From assembly GCF_010645075.1 (NCBI RefSeq), contig NZ_JAADZV010000005.1, forward strand, positions 248,001-312,000: 64,000 nucleotides of DNA. The letters are read 5' to 3'. A program made the translations under genes and the position numbers. Source of the stretch: Flavobacterium limi. Lineage in GTDB: Bacteria; Bacteroidota; Bacteroidia; Flavobacteriales; Flavobacteriaceae. Shown in pieces: positions 17,754 to 25,586 of the stretch (position 1 is the stretch's first letter; each line of letters starts with the position of its first letter). Under the pieces are notes generated by a model that was not told the DNA's origin, did no database searches, and worked only from the letters and a program-made list of their open reading frames with translations.

Positions 17754-18533
17754 ATGGAAGCCATTAAAATATTTAGAGTATTTCTTTTCATGCTGATAAT
17801 CGTGCTTTTTTCTTCCTGTAATGTGAAGAAAAATGAAATTGTAGCACATCGCGGCGCCTGGAAGAAAAACAATTTTCCTGAAAATTCCATAGCAGCATTA
17901 AGACACGCAATCGACCTGAAATTACCGGGATCAGAATTCGACGTTTGGAGAACCGCTGATGATTCGCTTGTCATCAATCACGATGCGCATTATAATAAAT
18001 TACTTATCGAAGAAACCGATTATGCAGATTTGACAAAGTTCAAACTTTCAAACGGAGAAAAGCTGCCAACCTTGTATCAATATATTTCAGAAGGAAAGCG
18101 AAACAATAAAAAAACGCTTTTTGTCTGCGAAATAAAACCTTCGGAAATCAGCAAGGAAAGAGGAAAAAAGACTGCTGTGCTAGCGGTAGAAATCATCAAA
18201 AAGTTAAAAGCAAATAAAAACACCTGCTACATCAGTTTTGATTATGACATCCTAAAACAAATCAGATCAATTGATTCAAAGGCTTCCCTGCAATATCTGG
18301 AAGGAAATAAATCTCCGAAAGAGGTAAAAGCAGATCATATCAATGGTATCGATTATCATTATTCGGTTTTTAAAAAACATCCGGAATGGATTCAGGAAGC
18401 CAAAGACAATCAGGTTATACTGAATGTCTGGACCGTAAATGAAGCTGCAGATATGGATTGGATTATCGCTAATAAATTCAATTACATTACGACAAATGAA
18501 CCGGAACTACTAATCGAGAGGTTAAAGAAGTAA
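17754..18533 (+). CDS. Glycerophosphodiester phosphodiesterase family lipoprotein
   Basis: A 259-residue GDPD-fold TIM-barrel enzyme that cuts glycerophosphodiesters to glycerol phosphate and an alcohol. A lipoprotein signal (FMLIIVLFSSCNVKK) places it in the periplasm or outer membrane. The active-site signature is intact: VAHRGAWKKNNFPENS (His and Arg), GSEFDVWRTADDSLVINHD (Glu, Asp and second His), CEIKP, and NVWTVNEAADMDW near the end. An ATG at 17730 adds eight residues; 17754 starts the signal directly. It is preceded by its own gap after the PUL 1 terminator. The last two Lys codons and the stop lie inside a heptamer tandem repeat. The natural substrate is unknown; phosphoglycerol groups on beta-1,2-glucans are an attractive but untested idea. 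Confidence 0.88.
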   Translation: MEAIKIFRVFLFMLIIVLFSSCNVKKNEIVAHRGAWKKNNFPENSIAALRHAIDLKLPGSEFDVWRTADDSLVINHDAHYNKLLIEETDYADLTKFKLSNGEKLPTLYQYISEGKRNNKKTLFVCEIKPSEISKERGKKTAVLAVEIIKKLKANKNTCYISFDYDILKQIRSIDSKASLQYLEGNKSPKEVKADHINGIDYHYSVFKKHPEWIQEAKDNQVILNVWTVNEAADMDWIIANKFNYITTNEPELLIERLKK

Positions 18534-18608
18534 GAAGTAAGAAGTAAGAAGTAAGAAGTAAGAAGTAAGAAGTAAGAAGTAAGAAGTAAGAAGTAAGAAG
18601 TAAGAAGT
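18525..18608 (+). repeat. Tandem repeat: twelve copies of AAGAAGT
   Basis: Twelve perfect copies of a 7-bp unit cover 18525-18608. The array begins inside the last two codons of the GDPD gene and supplies its stop. Because 7 is not a multiple of 3 and TAA recurs in each unit, all three forward frames are closed within the array. The perfection of the copies suggests recent slippage. Confidence 0.95.
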
Positions 18609-18674
18609 AAAGAGTTATAGAACAAGGAATAACTTATACCCAATAAAAAGATTTAAAATATAAAAATAAAGAAA

Positions 18675-20579
18675 ATGTGTAAATTGTCTTCAATATCGCT
18701 TTTGCTGTTTTTGATAGGCTTTAATAGTAATATCAGCGCACAAAAAACAGAATGGTTTGATCCTGCCAGAACTGCGACAACGTATTGCAATCCAATTAAT
18801 ATCGGTTATAATTATACGACACATAATCATAACGGAATTCCGGAATCCCGTCGATCAAGTGCAGATCCCGTAATTATTACGTATAAAGGCGATTATTATC
18901 TGTTTGCAACCAATCAGGCAGGTTTCTTTTGGAGTAAAGATATGTCCGACTGGAATTTTGTTTACGGAAGTTTCCAAAGACAGCCGGGCGATGATGATCA
19001 ATGCGCACCGGCTGCGTGGGTGGTCAATGATACTTTGTTTTATGTAGGTTCGACCTGGAAAAGAGATCATCCCATCTGGAAAACAGCAGATCCAAAATCA
19101 GGAAGATGGTCACGCCATGTAAACACCGCAATGCTTCCTACATGGGATCCGGCCATTTTTCAGGACGATGATAAAAAAGTCTATATGTATTACGGTTCAA
19201 GCGGAAAACTGCCTCTCGTAGGCGTTGAGGTTGATTATAAAACCTGGCTACCAAATGGAAATCAGGCTGATTATGCTACATTGTACAAAGCGACAGAGGT
19301 TGAAGATATTCAAAAGCCTTACGGACAAATCAAAGAAGTAGCTATTCTCGATCCTGCAAAACATGGCTGGGAACGTTTTGGTCCAAACAATGATATGGAA
19401 CCTGCTCCCTGGGGAAATTTTATTGAAGGGGCTTGGATGACCAAACACAACGGAAAATATTACATGCAGTACGGCGCACCGGCAACCGAATTTAAAGGCT
19501 ATGCAAACGGCGTTCATGTAGGAGATAATCCGTTAGGACCTTTTACGTATCAAAAGCATAATCCAATGTCATATAAACCTGGCGGATTTGTAATTGGTGC
19601 GGGACACGGAAATACTTTTGCAGATAACTACGGAAATTACTGGAACACCGGAACCTGTAAAATATCCATTAAAGATCGCTTTGAACGTAGAATCGATATG
19701 TTTCCAGCTGGATTTGATAAAGATGATGTAATGTATTCGATAACTGCTTACGGTGATTTTCCAATTGTACTTCCAACAAGTCAGCGGGATCAGACAAAAG
19801 ACGCTTCATCAGGATGGATGCTGCTTTCGTACAAAAAGCCTGTAACGGTTTCTTCATCTGAAGAATGTATGGAAGTCGAAACACACCGAATGGACAATGG
19901 CGGAAAAAAAGTCTATGAAAAATTTTGCTACGGTCCTGAAAACTTGACTGATGAAAATATTCAGTCGTATTGGTCTGCCAAAACCGGAAATCCCGGCGAA
20001 TGGCTTCAAATGGATTTAGGTCGACAGATGGAAATCAACGCCCTGCAAATCAACTACGCAGATCACAAAGCGACTCAGTACAACAAAGCGATGGATATTT
20101 ATTACCAATATAAAATCTTAATGTCTGATGATACTGTAAACTGGAAATTGGTTGTAGATAAATCTAAAAATGATAAAGATGCTCCACATGATTATGTAGA
20201 ACTCTCAAAATCGATTAAAGCACGGTATATCAAAATGGAGAATATTCATAATGCCTCGGGTTTATTTGCTATTTCAGATTTCAGGGTTTTCGGAAACGGA
20301 TTGTCAGCCAAACCAAAAGCCGTTACTTCTTTCAAAGTCGACAGAAATAAAACAGATTCAAGAAATGCTCTAATTTCATGGAAAAAACAAATTGACGCAA
20401 CGGGTTATCACATTTATTACGGAATTGCCCCTGATAAATTGTACAACAGCATTATGGTTTACGGAGACAATTCGTATGATTTTAGAGGTCTGGATAAAGG
20501 CACAAAATATTACTTTACTATTGAAGCCTTTAACGAAAACGGAATAGGTACAAAAAATAAAATTCTCGAAGTAAGATAA
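18675..20579 (+). CDS. GH43-like glycoside hydrolase with discoidin and fibronectin III domains
   Basis: A 634-residue exported enzyme. A signal peptide (LLLFLIGFNSNISAQ) is followed by a five-bladed propeller of the GH43/62 clan (about 25-380). The putative general base Asp64 lies in RRSSADPVIITYKGDYYLF, a second acid in WDPAIFQDDDKKVYMYYG, and the likely proton donor Glu in IEGAWMTKHNGKYYMQYG. Residues 395-545 form an F5/8-type (CBM32-like) domain (LTDENIQSYWSAKTGNPGEWLQMDLG), and the end (about 550-634) is fibronectin III. Substrate is not predictable; the clan covers arabinofuranosides, xylosides and galactans. It is separated from PUL 1 by a terminator and repeats, so membership in that PUL is doubtful. 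A strong terminator follows. Confidence 0.85.
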   Translation: MCKLSSISLLLFLIGFNSNISAQKTEWFDPARTATTYCNPINIGYNYTTHNHNGIPESRRSSADPVIITYKGDYYLFATNQAGFFWSKDMSDWNFVYGSFQRQPGDDDQCAPAAWVVNDTLFYVGSTWKRDHPIWKTADPKSGRWSRHVNTAMLPTWDPAIFQDDDKKVYMYYGSSGKLPLVGVEVDYKTWLPNGNQADYATLYKATEVEDIQKPYGQIKEVAILDPAKHGWERFGPNNDMEPAPWGNFIEGAWMTKHNGKYYMQYGAPATEFKGYANGVHVGDNPLGPFTYQKHNPMSYKPGGFVIGAGHGNTFADNYGNYWNTGTCKISIKDRFERRIDMFPAGFDKDDVMYSITAYGDFPIVLPTSQRDQTKDASSGWMLLSYKKPVTVSSSEECMEVETHRMDNGGKKVYEKFCYGPENLTDENIQSYWSAKTGNPGEWLQMDLGRQMEINALQINYADHKATQYNKAMDIYYQYKILMSDDTVNWKLVVDKSKNDKDAPHDYVELSKSIKARYIKMENIHNASGLFAISDFRVFGNGLSAKPKAVTSFKVDRNKTDSRNALISWKKQIDATGYHIYYGIAPDKLYNSIMVYGDNSYDFRGLDKGTKYYFTIEAFNENGIGTKNKILEVR

Positions 20580-20600
20580 TTTTTAGCTGAGAAATTTTAT

Positions 20601-20646
20601 AAGCCCTGATTGCAAAGCAAATAATTTGTAATCAGGGCTTTTTTTG
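20601..20646 (+). terminator. Terminator after the GH43-like gene
   Basis: AAGCCCTGATTGCAAA at 20601-20616 pairs with TTTGTAATCAGGGCTT at 20625-20640 (one G-T pair), followed by a T run. This is one of the strongest intrinsic terminators in the window. Confidence 0.9.
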
Positions 20647-20736
20647 TAAAATGACTGAGGAAAAAATCTGACAGTTTTGAAGAATTTTTGTTTCTTTGTT
20701 GAAGAAGTCAGAGACTATTAAGTCAATGATTGTATT

Positions 20737-20878
20737 CGTCACTTCGAGTGATTTTTAATAAGAATGCGATAGCTTTATGATTAAAAATTGTATCGAGAAA
20801 CTTTTTTAGTACTAAGGTTCTCGATACATTTTGTTTAAAAAAACTATCGCATTTTTAAACAAAACACTCGAACTGACG
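20737..20878. repeat. 142-bp REP-like palindromic element
   Basis: The outer arms are CGTCACTTCGAGTG (20737-20750) and CACTCGAACTGACG (20865-20878), one mismatch apart as inverted copies. Inside them GCGATAG (20766-20772) faces CTATCGC (20844-20850), and TGTATCGAGAA (20789-20799) faces TTCTCGATACA (20818-20828). It is thus two half elements, like the one at 17657-17713, joined head to head. With the terminator at 20601-20646 this accounts for most of the 336-bp gap before the M28 peptidase. It contains no gene. Confidence 0.8.
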
Positions 20879-20915
20879 GTGTAATGTCCGATAACCCCAA
20901 AACCTACAAAAAACC

Positions 20916-22304
20916 ATGAAAAAAACAATTCTTTTGACCGTTTCAATTTTAAGCGGATTGTTATCTTTTGCCCAATCAAACGAAGAAAAAAACATCAAAC
21001 TGTTCTATAAAAAAGCTTTAACCGATTCGAAATGTTATACGTGGTTAGAGTATTTGTCTAATGATATTGGAGCGCGTTTATCGGGATCTCAAAATGCCCA
21101 ATTGGCAATTAATTATACAAAAACACAATTAGAAGGTTTAGGATTGGATAAAGTATATCTTCAGGAAGTAATGGTGCCGCATTGGGTACGTGGAGAAAAA
21201 GAAACTGCTTTTATTCTGGATGGAAAAGTAAAAACAACGGTGCCAATTTGTGCCTTAGGAGGCTCAATTGCAACACCAAAAGCCGGACTTACGGCTGAGG
21301 TCATCGAAGTACTGGGTATAGAAGAATTAAAAACGTTAGGAGATAAAGTAAAAGGAAAAATCGTGTTTTTTAACAGACCAATGAATCCTGAAAACATAGA
21401 GACTTTTAAATCCTACGGAGCTTGTGTAGACCAAAGATTTGCAGGAGCAAAAGAAGCGGCCAAACTCGGAGCAGTTGGAACAATTGTCCGTTCGATGAAT
21501 TTGCGTTTAGATGATTTTCCGCACACCGGAGCCCAGAGTTATGGCGATTTGCCAAAAGAGCAATATATTCCAACTGCTGCCATCAGTACTAATGGAGCCG
21601 AATTATTAAGCGCCACTTTAAAGATTAATCCTGCATTACGATTTTATTTCAAACAGTCCTGCGAGACATTGCCGGATGTTCTTTCATACAACGTAATCGG
21701 AGAAATAAAAGGAACCGTAACTCCTGAAAATATTATGGTTGTGGGTGGTCATTTGGATTCCTGGGATCTGGCAGACGGTTCTCATGATGACGGGGCAGGA
21801 GTGGTGCAGAGTATGGAAGTGGTTCGTATTCTTAAAAATTTAAATTATAAGCCAAAAAATACAATTCGTGTCGTTTTATTTATGAACGAAGAAAACGGCG
21901 GGAAAGGCGGTGCAAAATACGAAGAGGTTTCAAAACAAAAGAACGAGAACCACATTTTTGCTTTAGAAAGCGATTCGGGCGGATTTACACCAAGAGGATT
22001 TTCAATAGAAGCAGATGATGCCAATTTAAAGAAAATACAAGGCTTTAAGGATTATTTCGAACCTTATTTAGTGCATAGTTTCACCATTGGTCATGCAGGT
22101 TCAGATATTGGTCACTTGACCTCAAAAGCGATTGTTAAGGCAGGTTTAAAACCGGATTCACAACGTTATTTTGATTACCATCATGCTGCAAATGATAAAT
22201 TTGATGCCATTAACAAAAGAGAATTGGAACTTGGTGCGGCTACTATGACTACGCTGCTTTATTTGATTGATCAGGGCGGGATTGTGCTTCCTGCGGCTAA
22301 TTGA
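20916..22304 (+). CDS. M28 family zinc peptidase (carboxypeptidase Q-like), exported
   Basis: A 462-residue periplasmic metallopeptidase with signal peptide LLTVSILSGLLSFAQ. A PA-like insert (about 110-240) precedes the M28 catalytic core. Zinc ligands and catalytic acids are visible: VVGGHLDSWDLADGSHDDGAG (His and Asp), FMNEENGGKGG (catalytic Glu pair), ALESDSGG (Asp) and YFDYHHAANDKFD (distal His). The gene is monocistronic or followed by the small lipoprotein gene 51 bp downstream. It probably removes amino acids from peptides imported through the outer membrane; exact specificity cannot be read from the sequence. Confidence 0.92.
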   Translation: MKKTILLTVSILSGLLSFAQSNEEKNIKLFYKKALTDSKCYTWLEYLSNDIGARLSGSQNAQLAINYTKTQLEGLGLDKVYLQEVMVPHWVRGEKETAFILDGKVKTTVPICALGGSIATPKAGLTAEVIEVLGIEELKTLGDKVKGKIVFFNRPMNPENIETFKSYGACVDQRFAGAKEAAKLGAVGTIVRSMNLRLDDFPHTGAQSYGDLPKEQYIPTAAISTNGAELLSATLKINPALRFYFKQSCETLPDVLSYNVIGEIKGTVTPENIMVVGGHLDSWDLADGSHDDGAGVVQSMEVVRILKNLNYKPKNTIRVVLFMNEENGGKGGAKYEEVSKQKNENHIFALESDSGGFTPRGFSIEADDANLKKIQGFKDYFEPYLVHSFTIGHAGSDIGHLTSKAIVKAGLKPDSQRYFDYHHAANDKFDAINKRELELGAATMTTLLYLIDQGGIVLPAAN

Positions 22305-22355
22305 TTTTTATAAAATTAGCATAAGCGATTAGTTAACAAAATATTCAAAACCACG

Positions 22356-22850
22356 ATGAACGGATCTGCAAAATTGAAAATTTCATTAGCATTAGTGATA
22401 ATACTTTTTATTTCATGTGAAAAACGAAATAATAATCTTTCAAGAACTTTACTTTTAGAACAATCAGAAAAACTTATCACTGCCAATCAAAGAGACCTAA
22501 ATGGGTTGTTATCACAAATAGCAAAAGAGAATCTTGACCAGAAAAAAGGAACTTCTGTAGAGTATCAGAAAATTTCAAAACTATATAATGAATTAGAAAA
22601 GATAGAATTTGATATTAAAAAATCTAATCGCAAACAGTTCGAAGAGATTGTTAGTCAACAAAATATTAAATTTAAAGATGATTACGCTTTTAAATCTAAA
22701 TTTCTTACTCCAATTAAGGTAGAAGATTTGCAGCAATTAGACGATGAAGTTTTCAAATTTTATGTAGTGTCAAAAATATCAGAATTTTACTTGTATTCAG
22801 CAGGAGATATTTTTGTACAACGTGATCATGTAAATCAGGCAGAGCTTTGA
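22356..22850 (+). CDS. Hypothetical lipoprotein with a helical, charged mature part
   Basis: A 164-residue protein not recognised as any named family. A lipoprotein signal (LALVIILFISCEKR) puts the lipidated Cys near residue 21. The remainder is predicted helical, with many Lys, Glu and Gln residues and no tryptophan or obvious motif. It follows the M28 peptidase gene by 51 bp in the same direction and may share its transcript, so an envelope role is likely. No function is proposed. Confidence 0.7.
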   Translation: MNGSAKLKISLALVIILFISCEKRNNNLSRTLLLEQSEKLITANQRDLNGLLSQIAKENLDQKKGTSVEYQKISKLYNELEKIEFDIKKSNRKQFEEIVSQQNIKFKDDYAFKSKFLTPIKVEDLQQLDDEVFKFYVVSKISEFYLYSAGDIFVQRDHVNQAEL

Positions 22851-23005
22851 ATGTTATTTAATAGACGTTAAGTATAATTACTTATTTTTGAAATTTACGG
22901 ACTTTTGCATAAGCCTTTTGTTTCTCCGAAAGAGCTCAGTTTCAATTTTTCGTAAGTATAATTAACGGCGAACGTCGCTTTTACAGCTTTTTCGCATTTC
23001 AATAA

Positions 23006-23310
23006 TCACCCTTTCATAGCAATCACATAATACAAAACCGCAATAGGAATATTACTCAACAACAGTAAAATCTTAACCGCAATATCTTTTCGTTCCTCAT
23101 AAAATTTTACAAAACGACCTGTCAGATGCAACAACATAATTCCATTTAAAAGCAAAGCTGAAACAACAAACGGAAAAGCAAATACCAAAACATTAGAATT
23201 TTTATTGCTGAACATATAAACGGTAAATAAAACAGTACTAATTATAAAAGTCCCAATTACAATTCAGTAGACTGTGTTTCCTCTGAAAGTTTTTTATTGA
23301 TAGTTGTCAT
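23006..23310 (-). pseudogene. Small three-helix membrane protein gene with a single-base frameshift
   Basis: Reading leftward from ATG at 23310 gives MTTINKKLSEETQSTEL and a stop. One base later the second frame continues as VIGTFIISTVLFTVYMFSN and runs to the stop at 23006, with three hydrophobic helices ending in VLYYVIAMKG. Restoring one A in the short A run near 23261-23265 (GAATT to GAAATT) would join the two parts into one 101-residue protein. An internal ATG at 23215 could still start a shorter product of 69 residues. The gene begins 4 bp after the Coq4-like gene and belongs to its operon. It is either a real mutation or a sequencing error. I do not recognise the family. Confidence 0.7.
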
Positions 23311-23314
23311 AATT

Positions 23315-23767
23315 TTAAATATTAAAAATGTGTTGAATAGTTTTAACGGGTACCAAAAGCATGTTAGAAAAATTCAGATAATAAAATGAATGCGCTTTTT
23401 TGCCACGTTTGTATTGTTTAATAAAATATCCAATTTGTTTTGGATAAAAAGGTGTGCCAGAAAGAATAACCAAAAATAAGTACAGACTTCTTTTTCCGTT
23501 TCCTAAAAGATAATACTGCATCCCGATTTCATCAGTTACAGAAATCCCGGTATTGGTTAATACATGAATGACATCATGATCTTCTAATTTAGGTTGTATA
23601 TCAAAATGATTAGTATGAAGAAAGTTGCCTAAACTGTTTCCTAAAGTTCCTTCCGGATAGTTCAGGAGCGTTGCTTTGTCAACTTCCCAGGGTGTATTTC
23701 GTTTAAAATACTTTTGATAAGGTTTTTTGGTGCATTCGTATAATTTCTCAATAATGTAATCTTTCAT
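23315..23767 (-). CDS. Coq4 family protein
   Basis: A 150-residue soluble protein of the Coq4 family. The family metal-binding signature HDxxH-x11-E is intact: His64, Asp65, His68 and Glu80 in LEDHDVIHVLTNTGISVTDE. In mitochondria Coq4 acts in ubiquinone assembly as an oxidative decarboxylase/hydroxylase, but flavobacteria use menaquinone, so the job here must differ. ATG at 23803 would add 12 residues reaching into an upstream dyad, so I start at 23767. The frameshifted membrane gene follows after 4 bp. Two dyads (23791-23805 and 23867-23885) lie upstream, which suggests control by a repressor encoded elsewhere. Confidence 0.85.
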   Translation of the reverse strand: MKDYIIEKLYECTKKPYQKYFKRNTPWEVDKATLLNYPEGTLGNSLGNFLHTNHFDIQPKLEDHDVIHVLTNTGISVTDEIGMQYYLLGNGKRSLYLFLVILSGTPFYPKQIGYFIKQYKRGKKAHSFYYLNFSNMLLVPVKTIQHIFNI

Positions 23768-23790
23768 TGTTTTTATATGTTTTAAAAGTT

Positions 23791-23805
23791 CTTTGAATTT
23801 CAAAG
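23791..23805. promoter_or_regulatory. Putative operator, proximal dyad of the Coq4-like operon
   Basis: CTTTG-AATTT-CAAAG is a perfect 5-bp dyad with a 5-bp spacer, 24 bp upstream of the Coq4-like start. It shares its arms and spacing with the stronger dyad at 23867-23885. A repressor-binding role is inferred. Confidence 0.5.
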
Positions 23806-23866
23806 TATTTAGATGAAAAAATAATTTAAATTAGAATGTATTCATAGTTTTGTTAGTTTTTAAAAG

Positions 23867-23885
23867 TACTTTGAATAACAAAGTA
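23867..23885. promoter_or_regulatory. Putative operator, distal dyad of the Coq4-like operon
   Basis: TACTTTG-AATAA-CAAAGTA is a perfect 7-bp dyad with the same 5-bp spacer as the proximal site; centres are 78 bp apart. AAAAGT or a near copy precedes both sites. Two matched dyads in one leader point to a dimeric regulator. Confidence 0.55.
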
Positions 23886-23891
23886 AATGAT

Positions 23892-23930
23892 AAAAAAAAT
23901 AGCTGCCAAATAAATCGACAGCTATTTTAG
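23892..23930 (-). terminator. Terminator of the TlpA-like gene
   Basis: Read on the minus strand, AAAATAGCTG (23928-23919) pairs with CAGCTATTTT (23905-23896) and a run of T follows. It ends the TlpA-like transcript before the Coq4-like promoter region. Confidence 0.8.
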
Positions 23931-24006
23931 AAATATAATAAAAGTGGTTTTCAAAATTAAAATTCTCCCGACTATGATAATTTGCGAAAGAAGAATGCAA
24001 TCAGGA

Positions 24007-24492
24007 TTAACTGCCAGTTAATTCTTTGACCAATTGGTCAAGCTTGGCGCCATGAATATTTTTTGCTACAATAATTCCGTTTTTGTCAAGCAATAAATTA
24101 TGAGGTAAAGCCTGTACCATATAATCTGCAACAGTAGGAGAGCTCCAGTATTTTAAATCGCTCACCTGTGTCCATGGCAGTTTCAGTTTTGCAATTGTTC
24201 CTGTCCAGACAGGCTTTTTTGTATCAAGAGATACTCCGTAAATAGAAAGTTTTTCAGAATAAGTATTGTATAGTTTTAATAATTCCGGCTGTTCTTTGAT
24301 GCATGGACCGCACCAGGAAGCCCAAAAGTCAACCAATACTATTGTACCTCTTAGAGAGGAAAGTGCGACTTTTTCTCCTTTTGTATCGGGTAAATCAATC
24401 TCCGGGGCAATATCTCCAATTTCCAGGCCTACAACCTGTGCTTTGGTACTGATGCAAAATGTCAATAAGGCAATAAATAATATTTTTTTCAT
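24007..24492 (-). CDS. TlpA-like periplasmic thiol-disulfide oxidoreductase
   Basis: A 161-residue exported thioredoxin-fold protein. The signal peptide (ILFIALLTFCISTKAQ) is followed by an AhpC/TSA-Redoxin type domain with VDFWASWCGPCIKEQPEL; the redox Cys pair is Cys61 and Cys64. The family cis-Pro region is seen in VQALPHNLLLDKNGIIV. Members reduce periplasmic disulfides or service cytochrome c maturation; the exact partner is not evident from the neighbours. It is transcribed alone, with a terminator downstream and a 100-bp gap to the deacetylase gene. Confidence 0.92.
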   Translation of the reverse strand: MKKILFIALLTFCISTKAQVVGLEIGDIAPEIDLPDTKGEKVALSSLRGTIVLVDFWASWCGPCIKEQPELLKLYNTYSEKLSIYGVSLDTKKPVWTGTIAKLKLPWTQVSDLKYWSSPTVADYMVQALPHNLLLDKNGIIVAKNIHGAKLDQLVKELTGS

Positions 24493-24594
24493 ATTCAGTT
24501 ATTTGGGGAATGAACTGTGCAAATATAAATAACACGATTTAAATTTTCTCCATAAAAATGAAGTGTTTCCACATAATTTTGTGTCAGCAGCAAT

Positions 24595-25425
24595 TTATTT
24601 ATTTTGATTTTCACGGATATATTTTGCCACATCCACCATTGTCGCAACCCAAATATCTTTTTTTCTTTTCTTTAAATATTCCAGTAATTTTCGGTGTTCT
24701 TCCAGATCTATATTCAAAGGATGTTCACCACCCACACCGTGAAACAGAAAAACGATAAAAGAACTTTTTTTCTCCGCTTCTTCAACCTGAGCAATCATTT
24801 GTTCTGCCGTGCTTCCGTTTTGGAAAAAAGAATTTACATTAGAAAAATCTACTCCTTTCATACTTAAATAACCTGGAGAAACTCCCCGGGCAGCAGCAAA
24901 ATCATTTTTTAAGTAATTATAATACAACGTATCATTAGTGGTAAAATCCCCACACGGATAAGCAAACGTACGCTCGGTTTTACCGTCAATCGCTTTTAGT
25001 AGACTGTTTGTAATCCGGGTTTCCTTAACCGCTCTCGCAACAGTATATTTCGACAAATCAGTTTCCGATGTTACAAATTCCCTCCCTGGCAAATTTCCAT
25101 TACAAGGATGATTTAAGGTATGATTACCCAGTTCATGTCCTGTCTTAGCAGCGGCTCTCCATTCAGGAATTCTCTCAGATACAACAGGCGACGAGCCTAT
25201 GAGATAAAAAGTTCCTTTAAACTGATACGAATCAAGCATTGGAATGACCTTGTCAAGATGAATGTTTAAAGCATCGTCATACGTTAGTACAACGGCACAT
25301 TTTTTACCATTCCAGTTTCTGCTTTCAGTCTGTGCATAAGCTGGGGCAGAAAACAGATAAACAATTACCGCAGTTAGTATGTTTTTGAGGTTTCTGTTTG
25401 ACAGTTTATAAAGTGATTTGGTCAT
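24595..25425 (-). CDS. Polysaccharide deacetylase family protein (NodB fold), exported
   Basis: A 276-residue carbohydrate esterase 4-like protein with a signal peptide (NILTAVIVYLFSAPAYAQ). NodB motifs are visible: VVLTYDDALNIHL (motif 1, Asp50-Asp51, with TYDDA instead of TFDDG), GHELGNHTLNHP (metal His pair of motif 2) and TFAYPCGDF (motif 3). The late FHGVGGEHPL block resembles the last motif. It likely removes acetyl groups from a sugar polymer outside the cytoplasm; the substrate is not known. ATG at 25455 adds ten residues and is also possible. It is transcribed away from a LacI-type regulator, 161 bp apart, which may control it. Confidence 0.88.
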   Translation of the reverse strand: MTKSLYKLSNRNLKNILTAVIVYLFSAPAYAQTESRNWNGKKCAVVLTYDDALNIHLDKVIPMLDSYQFKGTFYLIGSSPVVSERIPEWRAAAKTGHELGNHTLNHPCNGNLPGREFVTSETDLSKYTVARAVKETRITNSLLKAIDGKTERTFAYPCGDFTTNDTLYYNYLKNDFAAARGVSPGYLSMKGVDFSNVNSFFQNGSTAEQMIAQVEEAEKKSSFIVFLFHGVGGEHPLNIDLEEHRKLLEYLKKRKKDIWVATMVDVAKYIRENQNK

Positions 25426-25586
25426 GTTAGTCTGTTTTATTTTAATGCTTTTCAATTATTCAGGCCGGAAATATAGGAAAAAAACTTCAGGCAAAAAGAC
25501 AATGGTATTGTTTTAGTTCTTCGGTTTCTGGAAGATTACTTCAAATAGAAAATAGCTATCTTTACACTCATTATATTATTTATTTC

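Noticed and set aside
18525..18608. Heptamer array considered as a CRISPR-like repeat
   Set aside because: The unit is 7 bp and there are no spacers; it is a simple tandem repeat.
18675..20579. GH43-like enzyme as a member of PUL 1
   Set aside because: A strong terminator, a REP-like half element, the GDPD gene and a tandem repeat lie between, and the enzyme type does not fit a pure beta-1,2-glucan.
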